From NCBI GenBank assembly GCA_027257055.1, contig JAPVLO010000384.1, positions 1 to 64,000 on the forward strand: a stretch of DNA of 64,000 nucleotides, in the 5' to 3' direction. The position numbers were made by a program, and so were the translations under genes. Positions within the stretch are counted from its first letter, which is position 1, and the number at the start of each line of letters is the position of its first letter. Source of the DNA: Cephalopachus bancanus (taxonomy: Eukaryota > Chordata > Mammalia > Primates > Tarsiidae). This document shows positions 49,801 through 61,800 of this stretch, piece after piece. The notes below the pieces were generated by a model. It had not been told where the DNA came from. It saw only the letters and a list, made by a program, of their open reading frames with translations, and searched no databases.

Positions 49801-52800
49801 CACTGTGACCTCTTGGGTTTCGCCCCCTGCCACCGGTGTGTATGTCACCAGGTACTGTTTCACTTTTCCTGGGGCCGCACTCCAAGACAATTTCAGAGTA
49901 GATGTCGTAGGGTCAGAAACTCTCAAGTCTCTTGGATTCCCTCTAACTTCATTAAAAAACAAAGGCAACAATAACATTAAAACCTATTATTTAGAAAAAT
50001 GACTCGAAAAACACTTATTCACTTTACCTATGTGTGCGTATTATATCAAATTTATACACTGGATGAGACTATGGCAATTTTAATTGTTGACCAGCCAACA
50101 AAGTTTAAGCATTTCTGAATCAGCCCTGCATATTAGTAGAAAAAAAGCAAAAGACATCCAATTCCTCTTTTGTGTTTCAAATCTCTCATGTAAAATCCTT
50201 CATGATAGAATATTTCCTGTAAAATAGTTGCTTTAAATTTTCCTTAACAAAGCACTACGAAATGTATACATATTGATTAGTATTACAAAGTAGATTGGGG
50301 GGGTGAAAAAAGCAGGAGTTTATTAAGAAGACAGAAAAGCTCCCACAATTGGAGGGGACCAGAAAGAGGGTTGCCTAAAATGTAGATGTTAATTTCTCTA
50401 AGAAATCTTCAGTAAAAAACAGTTCATTGGTGTAACGCTCTGAACATCTAAAGGAAACAGACAGGAAATAAGGCAGATATAACAAAAATGATAAATGATA
50501 AAAATTATTCCATCCCCCACCCAAAAAAAGAAAAGTAAGAAAAGAAACAGTCCAAATGAGATCCAGCCTTGGGCACAACTCTTCAGCGCCTTGCAACAGC
50601 GATGACTGATAATTCGTGACTTTCCTGGTGGTGTCACCTCTGAAAGGTCTCAAGTCACCCTATGTCACTCCCCACTGAGTACACAACAGCCAGCCAGTTG
50701 TGCTCCAGAAAAGAAAATGATGAAGGGCCACTGGGTTATTTCATGGTGCCCAGCACAAACAGTCCTGGGTCCCCAGAAAGATAAAGAAAAATGGAGTCAT
50801 GACTTCCCAAGCAAAACAGAAGAGGAAGAAAATGGGTGGAAAGTGAGAGCAGAAAATGCCAATGATCTAGGTGGCAGAGGGAGGAAGGGAGAGTGATACA
50901 GAGGTAGGGAGGGAGGGTAAGTAAGCTGATGCCCAGGAAAGGAGGGTGAGTGAGTGATGTGGAGGGAGGGAGGGGAGATGCAGGGGAAAAGGGAGGGGAA
51001 AGAAGGAGGGAAGAGAGTGACATAGCTGGGCTGTAATGGAGATCCCTTGTAAGTATGTGCAGAAGGACAGTGAGGCTCACAAACCCAGAGTGACCACTTT
51101 CTAGCTACACAACTCTGAGCTATCACATAATTTCCTTAGCCTCAATTCCCTTACAAAGCTGAGGTGATAATAATAACTTCATAAAGCCTATGCAGGGATT
51201 AAATGAGACAACAGATGAAAACTCCTCTGTACAGAACCTGACACAAAGAGGCGCTGATAGATGTTCATTGCTCTTAACGTGTTCTTAGCATTACTTTTAC
51301 TATTTGAAAAACTTTAAAGATAGGAAATAAAGTGAAAATTATGAATGCCTTATTTTTTCTCAAGAAAAAACATATTAAGCATTAATCATTTATAGCATAC
51401 ATTTGAACGTAACCTGTGAACCTATCCTTCCCAATGAAATAAAGAGTAAAAATGCAATGTTTCAACGGTGCCCAGCAGCTTGATTTTCAATCCCTCGTCA
51501 TTGTTCATTTTATATGATTTCTATAATTTTAAAAAAATATTGAGACCATAGCATAGCACTCAAGTTCTACTGATACAAATAAACAACATCACGATTAAGT
51601 CAAAACTTTAAATAACGCAAATATGAAAGAACTATGGTCTAAGATACTCAGAAACTGGAACAAAGTGTTTCGTGACTTGTTTTATCCAGACAATTTGCCC
51701 ACTCTGCCCCTCTGGCCTAAGATCTTGCTGTTCCCCCAACTTCCTCTACCTTCTTCTGTGGCTGCATTGCCAGTCAATGGAGAGCCAGGCCCTGAGAAAT
51801 ATTCGGGAATCACAGAGACTTCATATTTTGTGTCTGGAGTCAGGTTCTCCAGTGTTCTCCTCCGCTGATTGGCCGGGGTGCTCACTTCTTTGCTTTCTCC
51901 GCCAGCAACTGGTCGATATATGATTCGATACCTTAAAACTTTCCCTGGAGCTTGAGTCCAGGTAATTTTAAAACTATCTGTCGTCTCATCTGTCACCTTT
52001 AGGTTCCGAGGTGCTCCTTTTACTGAAATTAAAAAAAAAATGTTAAAGCGTAAATTGATTGGCTCTGTATGAAAAATACAAAAACTATCTTTGATTACTA
52101 AATCATAGCATCTCTCTAAGCAAATCCATGAGCAGTTTTTTGACAAGCAACCTGGTTACTGCACTCATTTAACCAGAGATTAACTAGATTCTGAAAGAAC
52201 AAATACGTATTCTACAATATCCAGAAAGAAACTAAGTACATAATAGTAAACTTTTAAAATCATAAATATATCCTTAAGTGATAAATTTATATTGCTATAA
52301 AATTCAAGAATAAAAACAATTCATTTATCTGAATATAAATAACCAAGACCATCTGGACATGGTGACTCATGTTTGTAATCTCAGCACATTGGGAGGCCGA
52401 GGTGAAAGGATTGCTTGAGCCCAGGAGTTTGAGACCAACCCAGGCAACATTGTGAGACCCTGTCTCTCCAAAAAAAATCAAAAAATTAATGCCGGCTTGG
52501 TTGCTTGAGCCCAGGAGTTCAAGACCAGCCTAGGCAACATTGTGAGATCTTGTCTCTCCAAAAAAATCAAAAAGTTATGCCAGTTTGGTGGCATGCACCT
52601 GTAGTCCCAACTACTTGGGAGGCTGAGGCAGGAGGATCACCTAAGCAGAAAGTCAAGGTTGTGGTGTGCCGTGATCATGCCACTGCACTATGCCTGGGTG
52701 ACAGAGTGAGATCTCAGCTACAAAAAAAAAAAAAGTAACCGAGACTTCCACTCATACTAATTCCTTCTCAGAAAAATAAGTAAATCATGCCTAATACCCA

Positions 52801-55800
52801 GGTCAACCATATTTTCCCACCTGACCGAACTGTCTTACCCAGTCGGTCTCACACTTTTTATCGATACGGTCATTTAACTTGGAAGATAACCGGACCATAA
52901 AGCAAGTACCAGGTAGGTACATAATGAATGCTAGATCTAAATCCTGAAACCAAATTGCAGTGTGGGTAACCCCCATAAGATCACAGTTTTAAGTAAAATG
53001 TCCATTAAGCCCAAATGAGAACATCCTTTGGCTTTGGGTTCAGTAAACATATTTTAATGACCCATTTATTCAAGGGGCGAACTGTCCATATAGACAACGC
53101 ATTCAGGAAAGGTGAACTGGAAGCCGCTGTCTTCTCAGCCCACAGAGGAGAAAATCTAATGCCTCGTGCCTGCATGGACCTCATAAACAATGAAAACTTT
53201 ACTTAAATATTCAACACATCAACTGATCACTCCAGGGAGAGAGAAAGGAAGTGCATCACTTCAGAAAAGAAAGAAATGGTAGTTGACTGACGTGTGACCA
53301 TGATTCATTGTGTATGGCAAGAAAAAAGATTAAACTAATCAGAACAAATAGCAGAGAGACTGATGAGCTAGAATCCTGTCTCTGAAAACATGGCTCATAA
53401 TAGATCCTGGTTCACGACCAGATATGCAATTTTGTCCTCGGATTACCCAGCCACAAAACGTGACTACTCATAGGATTACTGACATGATTAAATGAAATAA
53501 TCACAGAAAACATTTAGCACAGCACCCGACACACAGCAGGAGCACAATCATTGTGAGCTTAATGAAGTATTAAGTCAGAAACTTCCTTATTGATGAAAGA
53601 AATTTTAAATCTCAGATGTTACCATGGACAACAGAATTGAACTCTACTATCGTAACTCAATGGCCAAAAATGAGAGCATGTGTGAATGCAGTGGCCTTCG
53701 TGTTAACCAAGCTTCCTCTTGAGATGGACTTCCCATCCCTGTCCCAAAGACCAGGAGAGAAAGGCCATCTCCATCAGCTGCAGTGTGGGCATCTCAGGAA
53801 ATCACCAGATCAGAAATGTCTAAGTATGGATTTCTATGGATTTCTAGGTCACATGACCCCAAAGCATGTCTCAAGTCATTTCGTTTATTGGCTGGCTTCC
53901 AGGCAGAAATACCCCTACCCTATTTGAAAAACATTTCAAGGAAAAAAAAAGGTTCTCTAGCCTTTATCAGTAAGGTATGCCAACGTGCATCACTCCTACT
54001 GGCAAGTACCCCTTTGTAACTAATTATTTCCAATTCTTCACATGGTTCTTTCAGCCTCTCTCCCTCCTATCCCTGTCAAAAAGCAACTGACATCTCCTGG
54101 AATAGTCAATATGCTTATGTTAAAGAGTAGTTGCCTTGCCTCAGTCTTCTGTTAGCTAGGTTAAATGGGTGTCCTTTAAATATCAAATGTAGTGAATTGT
54201 GTCTGAAAGTATTTGACTCCAGGAAAGAGAGCACATCTAAACAAACACTGCTTAAAACATTCGGTAAGACCTATAACCCATGTTCACAGTATCACTAGTC
54301 ACAATAGCTGAAAGGAAAACGCAACCCAAATGCCCATGAATGAATGAATAAACAAAATGCAGAGCTGGGTGTCATTATGCATGCCTGTAGTCCTAGTTAC
54401 ACTGTAGGCCGAGGCAGTAGGAGCCCTTGAGCCCAGGAGGTCAAGTCCAGCCTGGACAGCATAGCAAGATCTCATCTTTTTAAAAAAATTTGGTGTGTAT
54501 ATACAATGGAATTTTATTCAACTTTAAGTAGGAAGGAAATTCTGACACATGCTACAGCGTGGAGAAACATCAAGGCCATTTACTAGGTGAAATAAGCCAG
54601 TCACAAAAGGGCAAATACAGTATGATTCTATTCAAATCAGGTAGTTTGAATACTCTACCAAGTGAGGCAGTTCATCAAATTCACAGAGACGAAATGGAAT
54701 GGTGGTTTCCAGGAGCAGGGGAATGAGGGATGGGGAATGTTGCTTAATAGGTAAAGAGTTTCAGTTCTGCGAGTTCTAAAGATGGTGGTGGTGATGGCAA
54801 CCACAACCAGGTGAATGCAATGCTACTAAAATGCACACTTAAAAATGGTTAAAATGGTAAATTTTATGTTATGTATATTTCACCACAATTTTTTAAAAAA
54901 CAGTGGTAATATATATTTGCCGTCAGCTTCATAAATACAGCAAGGCAATTTCAGAAGTATCTAAAACATGACACTCCTGTACAAAAAAGATACCTGCACA
55001 CGCATGTTTGTTGCAGCTCTATTCACAATAGCAAAAACATGGAACAAAACATGCTGCCCATCAAAGCTGGACTAGATTTTCAAAATGGGGTACATATACA
55101 CAATGGAATATTATGCAGCCATAAAGAAGGACCAATATGGACTTTGCAGCAACCCGGATGGACTTAGGGTCTATCATACTGAGTGATCTTTCACAGAAAC
55201 AAAGAACAGAGGACCATATGTTCTCACTCATAAGCGGACCTTGAACAATGATCATATTACTATAAGAAAGGGATTGGCAGTAACAGGAAACTGCCGGGGT
55301 GGGGGTAGGATTAGCAGTTGAGGAAAACTGCCAGGGGAGGGAGGGGCACACCTCATCAACAAAGGTACCTGCATAATGAACATCTATATACCTAACCCTG
55401 AATTGTACCCCACATCTTTAAAGTAAAAACGATAAAAATAATTTTTTTTAAAAATGACACTCCTGAAACACGGGACAGAAAAAGATGGAAAAGCAGTATT
55501 TCAGATATTGATTCCACAATTATTAAGAGTTCTCTATGTCTCTTAACCTCAAACTCACCAAAATAAGTCTAAGGTTTCTTACTTAAAAGTTTTTCTCATT
55601 TTGAAAAGATTTACGAAAAGCTGTGCTTTAGAGAGGCCAAGTCTTACAAAGGCATTTGCAATACTGAACTATACAAAGGCATTTGCAATACTGAACTATA
55701 AAGCAGATGGTGATTACAGACTGTCACTTTGTTCTACAGTAAGTTACTAGTTTCTGGAAAATAGTGAGAAGTTTATCACACCTTCTGCAGTGGTCTCCTC

Positions 55801-58800
55801 TCCAGTGAGGGGTAGGCTGAAGCCATCCTCGTATTCCGCAGTCACGTTGACTAGGTAGAGGGTCTCTGGCTTCAGGTTGCTGAGAACAACACTGGTGCTG
55901 GATGCTGGCTCCACCACTGTGACCTCGTCATCCCCAGAAGCTTCCTTATAGGTGATATGATATGAAAAGACATTTTCTCCAGCTGGAGACCACGTGGTGT
56001 TGAAACTGTAAGAAGTCACTTCGGAAAATCTAAGATCTCTTGGAGGTACATAAGCTATTAAAAAGAAGAGAGACCATTAAAAATGTTTAAACCTATCAAA
56101 CAAAAATGGGCCCAATGAGTACATTTCTCAAGTGGGTGATATTGATTTGCAAGAAGGATGGCCACTAAGGCCACTGTATTGAGTACATCTCCTGCACTTG
56201 ACCATTGAGAAAAGGACCCCACTTACAACCCGACAAGAACAACCTGATTATCTGCCTTGACCATCCATAGTACTAAGTTAGGTTATTTAAATGACTGACT
56301 AAGACTGAATTTGAGCTGGATGCAGTGGCCACGCCTTCAGTATCCGGTCCTCCCCCCCCCCGCGCAGTTCAAGGAGACAGAACAGACAGGTAATGACACT
56401 CCAGCACTTTGGAAGGTCAAGGCAGGAGGATCACTTAAGCCCAGCAGTTCAAGACCAGCCTGGGCAGCATAAAGAGAGTTCGTCTCTCAAAAAACAAACA
56501 GTTAAAAATTATCTGGGCATGGTGGCACATGCTTGCAGTACCAGCAACTCAGGAGACTAAGGCGGAAGGATCGCCTGAGTCCAAGAGGTTTAGGCTATGA
56601 TGAGCGGTGATCACATCACTGCACTCTAGCCTGGGCAACAGAGTGAGATACCGACTCAAAAAATAATAATTATTATTATTATAAAATAGATTTGAAATTT
56701 GAGATTCTTAAGACAAAGTAATAGAAGGGTCCTGCCCGTAATTGGAATATTTAAACAGTAGTAAGCCAAAAATGAACCATCCATATCCTCAGTACCGGAA
56801 TGTGAGCCTTTGCTGGCAGGTGGAGAGATACATCAAAGTAATGATCATGGAAATTTTCCTAATAATAGAATATTCATTAAGCTAAATCATAGAAATAAAT
56901 CATGTTTAACACACATCTGGAGTCCACAGGGGTCATTCAATCAAACTGGAGAGACAGGACAATGCAAGGTTATTAACAGAAAGCAGTAGACATGAATGCC
57001 AAATGGGCAGAAGGGACAGTGTCACAGTGCTGCAACAGTTAAGGAAGGCTTAATAAAAAGGAGGGGGCCCCTAACTAAACACTGAAAAATGGATTTGAGA
57101 CAAGTAAAGAAAAGAGGTTTAGGGAATGCCGGGTGAGAGGAATGATGCCCGACAAGGTTCAAGAAGGGTGTGCATGCAAAGACATCAAAGATCTAACACC
57201 ATATTCCAGCCACGTTTGATCCAAGGCCCTAACTCAGTATCTGACACATAACTCCCAGTAAGTGGTCTTTGACTTGCATATGACAAATAACTGTGATAAG
57301 GCTGATTCCTAGACCAGCTTCAGGACCTGGGAACAGAAACATCTCATGACTCTTAGGGGAGAAGCAGCTTTTTCACCAACAAAAATTGGATCCCTACCTA
57401 GAGAAAGTCATATCTCATATCTCAAAATAGTTTTTAATTACATAGGAAACCTACCTGTACCTGTCTATAAAAAGACTTGATAGAGAACATTACCCACAAC
57501 TTTAGAACCAAAAATGCTGTTGTTCATGAAGAAATAACTTTTACTCTACAAAGTCAACTAACCTTTTTTCTTTATAGCTGCCAATTCTTGTTCAATTCTA
57601 AGGCAGATAGACTGTGTGAGTTCAAAAGATATCCTCTGAAAAGCATCAAAATCTTCCACTGTGAACACATGGGTCTCGGCAGGAGGAGAGGCAATGGCTT
57701 CTAATTCTGAGCGAACGGCATCCTTCACCCCAACTGCAAAGATTTCCACATCCGAATTTCTTAGTTTTATAGCAGGATCTCTGAAAGCATCTGATGATTT
57801 CCCATCAGTGATAAGAATCATGACCTTGGGGACGTTGCTTCTTGAACCCTTGCTAGGCACAAATATTTTCTCTCTGACATAAGTCATTGCTTTGCCAGTG
57901 TTCGTAGACCCCCCTCTGTAGGGAAAGCTGTTTATCGCTTCGATTATATCTTCGACTTTGGTGAACTTTTTCAAAGTGAATTCAGTATGAGGATCCCGGC
58001 TGTATTGGACAAGACTAATTTGGACTCTATTTGGTGAAATCTCAAAGCTTTTTACAAGAACTTCCAAAAATGCTCTAACTTTAACAAAGTTTGCAATCCC
58101 GATGCTGTAGGAACCATCCACCAAGAACACAATATCAGCCTTTATATCCACACCACGTGAGCATTCTGTCAAGGGAAATAAAGCACGTTAAACTTCCACA
58201 CATATTGATTGATCATTAAAATATAGATATCTGGCTTTCTTAGCAAGCGTGCTTCTTTAAAAAGAAAAAAAAAAATTCATTCAAAACTAAGTCCAGACCA
58301 GCAATGCACCCAATAACTCACCCACTTGAACTTTCATGGGCTGAGTCTTCTCCATGATTGAAATGGGTTCACTGGCTGTCATTCCCTTCATGGCGGAAAC
58401 ACTGATCTGGTATTCTGTGTCTGCTGAGAGGTCACGGACGCTGAGCGTGGTCGTCTGTGGTCCCACACTCAGAGCAAGCTGGCGACTTCCTGCTGACATT
58501 GGCGTGAGGATGACTTTATAGCCGGTCACTGGGCTAGGAGGTGGACTCCAACTTAGCTTAACGTATTTTGATGAGACTTCCGTGGCAACCAAATTTGAAG
58601 GAGGTTCAACAACTAAAAGAAATATTGGTTATTAATAATGCTGAGATGCAACCTTATTAACTTAGTCTTTAGGTTTGGACCTTAAATTCTCCTTATTCAA
58701 ATGAATTCTGAATGCATCAAGGAGAGTTGCCCAACACCCTCCTCTTTCCCCAATGCCACTTGTCTCTATCAAACTACAAGTGACTTAGCACTTGACTTTT

Positions 58801-61800
58801 ACTCAAATAGCTGAGAAGTTTATGGAGGAAAAAAGGCTTTAGAAGAAATTAATGCTAGGACACATCATGCCTAATTATTCTCTTAACCCAAGATTCCATT
58901 CTGGTTTTGGTATTTCGTTCATTGTTTTCATTCATGTGACCGAAGTAGGCACTTGATAAATATTTGTTAAATCAATGTTTCATTCAATTCTTTAGAAAAT
59001 TTTTCTCTTTTTTATGGCTGCATAATATTCCATTGTGTATATGGACCACATTTTTTAAATCCAGCCCTCTTTTGATGGACAGCACGGTTGGTTCCATGAT
59101 CTTGCTATTGTGAACAACGCTGCGATAAACATTGTTTAAACGTGTGCAGGTATCTTGCAGTCATAAAAAAGAACAAAATCATGAATTTTGCAGCAGCTTG
59201 GATGGAATTAGAGTTTATAATACTGAGTGATCTTTCACAGAAAAAAGAGATCTGAGTATCACATGTTCTCACTCATAAGTGCACCTTGAACAACTATCAT
59301 AATACCTTAAAAAAAGGAATGACAGTAGTGGGAAACTGGGTGGGGGGGCGAGGAAGTGGGATTGGCAGTAGTGGGAAACTGCCTGGGGAAGGGAGGACAC
59401 ACCTCATCAACAAGGGTACCTGCACAATGAATATTTGTATACCTAACCCTCAATTGGACCCCACAATTTTAAATAAATAATTTTTAAAAACTGTAATCCT
59501 TAAAAGATACTTTATAATATGCCAAGAAAGAGAAAGCATTTAGAAGTTCAAAGTCATTTGAAGATGGATTCTCATAATTTTAAACAATTGTATTTTCACT
59601 AGCTTCAGGGTAAAAAAAAAAAAAAAAAGATCAACTCTGATCAGAGTGCCACCAAACAGAGCTGAAACAACTGTTTATAACACACATATTGACACGTAAA
59701 TATCGATCATCGAAAAAATGTTTATCCTTACTCAGTGTGGAACATAGTTATGCATTTAACAGTTTGCATAAGTATTTTAAGGCATTTCAAACAAATAGTC
59801 AAAATTCTGGATTTTTCCATGTAATCAACTTCCCAGAAGATACAGTTCTAACTTCTTATAAATCAACCTACAAGAAGGAGGTATAAAAATCGGTACACGT
59901 ATACACATTGCCTCCTCAAAAAGGCAATCAGGTGTAGTGCACAAAAATGGTGTCTCTGTAAAAAGTGGTGGAAGGGAAACCACACATGCACCAAGTGGAG
60001 GTTGGGCAAAACCTCTGAGTGGTGCAGAGGCAGTGCAGGGAGCAGAAAGTATGGGCTGGCCCACGGGAAGAAGCCTTTGAGGAAAAGCAGGAGTGACTGC
60101 ATGCAGTCCAATCTCCCCACCCCCTGGGAGAGTTCAAAGAAGGCCACACAAACTCTGGGACTTCCCTTCCATACATGCAAGGGCACCCCAGCAAAGAATC
60201 AGACTGTCTAAAATGATTAAGAGTAGTAAGCAGAGAAAAGGGAAGGCAGGGAGATGGACTTTATAATAATACAGAGCAGAAAATCTAGACATCAGGTGGT
60301 AAAACAAAGATCCAGAGCCCATGAAGTAGTGAAAAGTTCTGAGATGGAATGGGGTCCAGGCCTGGCAAGGCGCTCGAGGCTGTAATCCCAGCACCAGCAC
60401 TGGAGGCCGAGGTGAGGAGCTTGCTTGAGAACCACAGGTTCGAGAACAGCCTGGAAACTTGGCGAGACTTTGTCTCTACAATAAATCAAAAAAAATTTAG
60501 CCAGGCGTGGTAGCGCACGTCTATAGTTCCGGCTACTTGGAAGGCTGAGGCCGAAGGATCGCCTGAGCCCAGCAGGGTTGACGTGGGGTGGCCGTGAGCA
60601 TGCCACTGCACTCCAACCTGGGCGATGGAGTGAGACCCCAACTCAAAAAAAAGAAAAACAGAATGCGGGCCAATGAGCACTACCAAAATACTCAAGTTTT
60701 AAGATTAAAGAGATTATATTATTGAAGATTTGAAGATGCGGCTATTTAGAATTTAGGTTTAATCACCTGTCAATTCTCAGGCTGCACTGTGGCTTTGAAC
60801 TGTGACTGTCAATGTTCAGAAGGAAGCCTATGAGACATCTTTTGAAATGCCTTTTCTTTCTCCCAGGTATTCAGAAGTAACAACTAATAGAAATGGAAAA
60901 TGTTCCAGGTGTGAAAGGATCACACTGATTGATCTTTAAAAGATTCTTAAAAGCTCTGAAGACGTTATGCAGAGTATAATGATGGAAAATCTTTGTCCTT
61001 AGCTGGTTCATAGAAACAAGGTTGCTATAATCTTATTTCAAGTTGGAGAATGCTAAAATAAATGTCTTTGCAGCCCACCAATGCTTAATTCAGCGTGAGA
61101 ATTAAGGCAGGGACCAGAACAGCATGGTTATACACAGACATTCAATGTGCACTTAAAGAAAAGAGTAAACCAAAACCTGTCCCGAACAACACTTTACAAC
61201 TGTACAATAATATAAATATTTTATCGAATGTTCCACTGGAGGGAAAAACAATACACATGGTATCAACAGACTGAGTTACTGAAAAACAACATAAACTGGG
61301 CTCGGTGGCTCAGCCTGTAATCCCGCGCCTTTGGGAGGCTGAGGTGAGTGGATTGCCTGAGCCCGCGGGTTCGAGCCCGCCTGGGCAACTTGGCGAGACC
61401 TCATCTCTACAATAAATCAAAATGAACCGGGCCTGGTAGTGCACGCCTGTAGTTCCAGCTACTTAGAAGGCTGAGGCGGAAGGATCGCCGGAGTCCAGCA
61501 GGTCGAGGCTGCGATGGCCAGAAGCGGCCACTGCACTTCAGTCTGGGCGACAGAGTGAGACTCCAACTCAAAAAAAGAAAAGAAAAGAAAAACAACACAA
61601 ATGGAATATACAATTGGAGACTCACTGACGGGTATGTTTAAATAAACGTGTCTACTTCTAAGATACCTGTAAAGCTGTAGGTACTATCAACTAGTGGGAA
61701 GGGCTGAGACATGGGAGCACTCAGCACACAATCCACTCACCTTCTTCTCCGCTAACCAATTCACCAAGTTGTTCATCAACACCTGAGCACACCTGGGAGA

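Larger units (their letters stand above)
49947..51749. other. COL12A1: Intron 7/8 of COL12A1
   Basis: 1,803 bp; retroposon copy 3, a purine-rich tract and a MIR. The ends show nothing recognised. Confidence 0.7.
52023..55781. other. COL12A1: Intron 6/7 of COL12A1
   Basis: 3,759 bp; Alu, MIR relic, L1M with SINE, young L1 end and a 27-bp tandem repeat at 55646-55699. 52734-53394 and 53560-54260 show nothing recognised. Confidence 0.7.
58613..61740. other. COL12A1: Intron 3/4 of COL12A1
   Basis: 3,128 bp; inverted L1 and two Alus. An A18 run at 59611-59628. 59640-60350 and 60655-61290 show nothing recognised. Confidence 0.7.

Noticed and set aside
53616..54019. Overlapping plus-strand open frames of 103 and 78 codons
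   Set aside because: No family similarity seen; both lie in an intron and the overlapping frames argue against coding.
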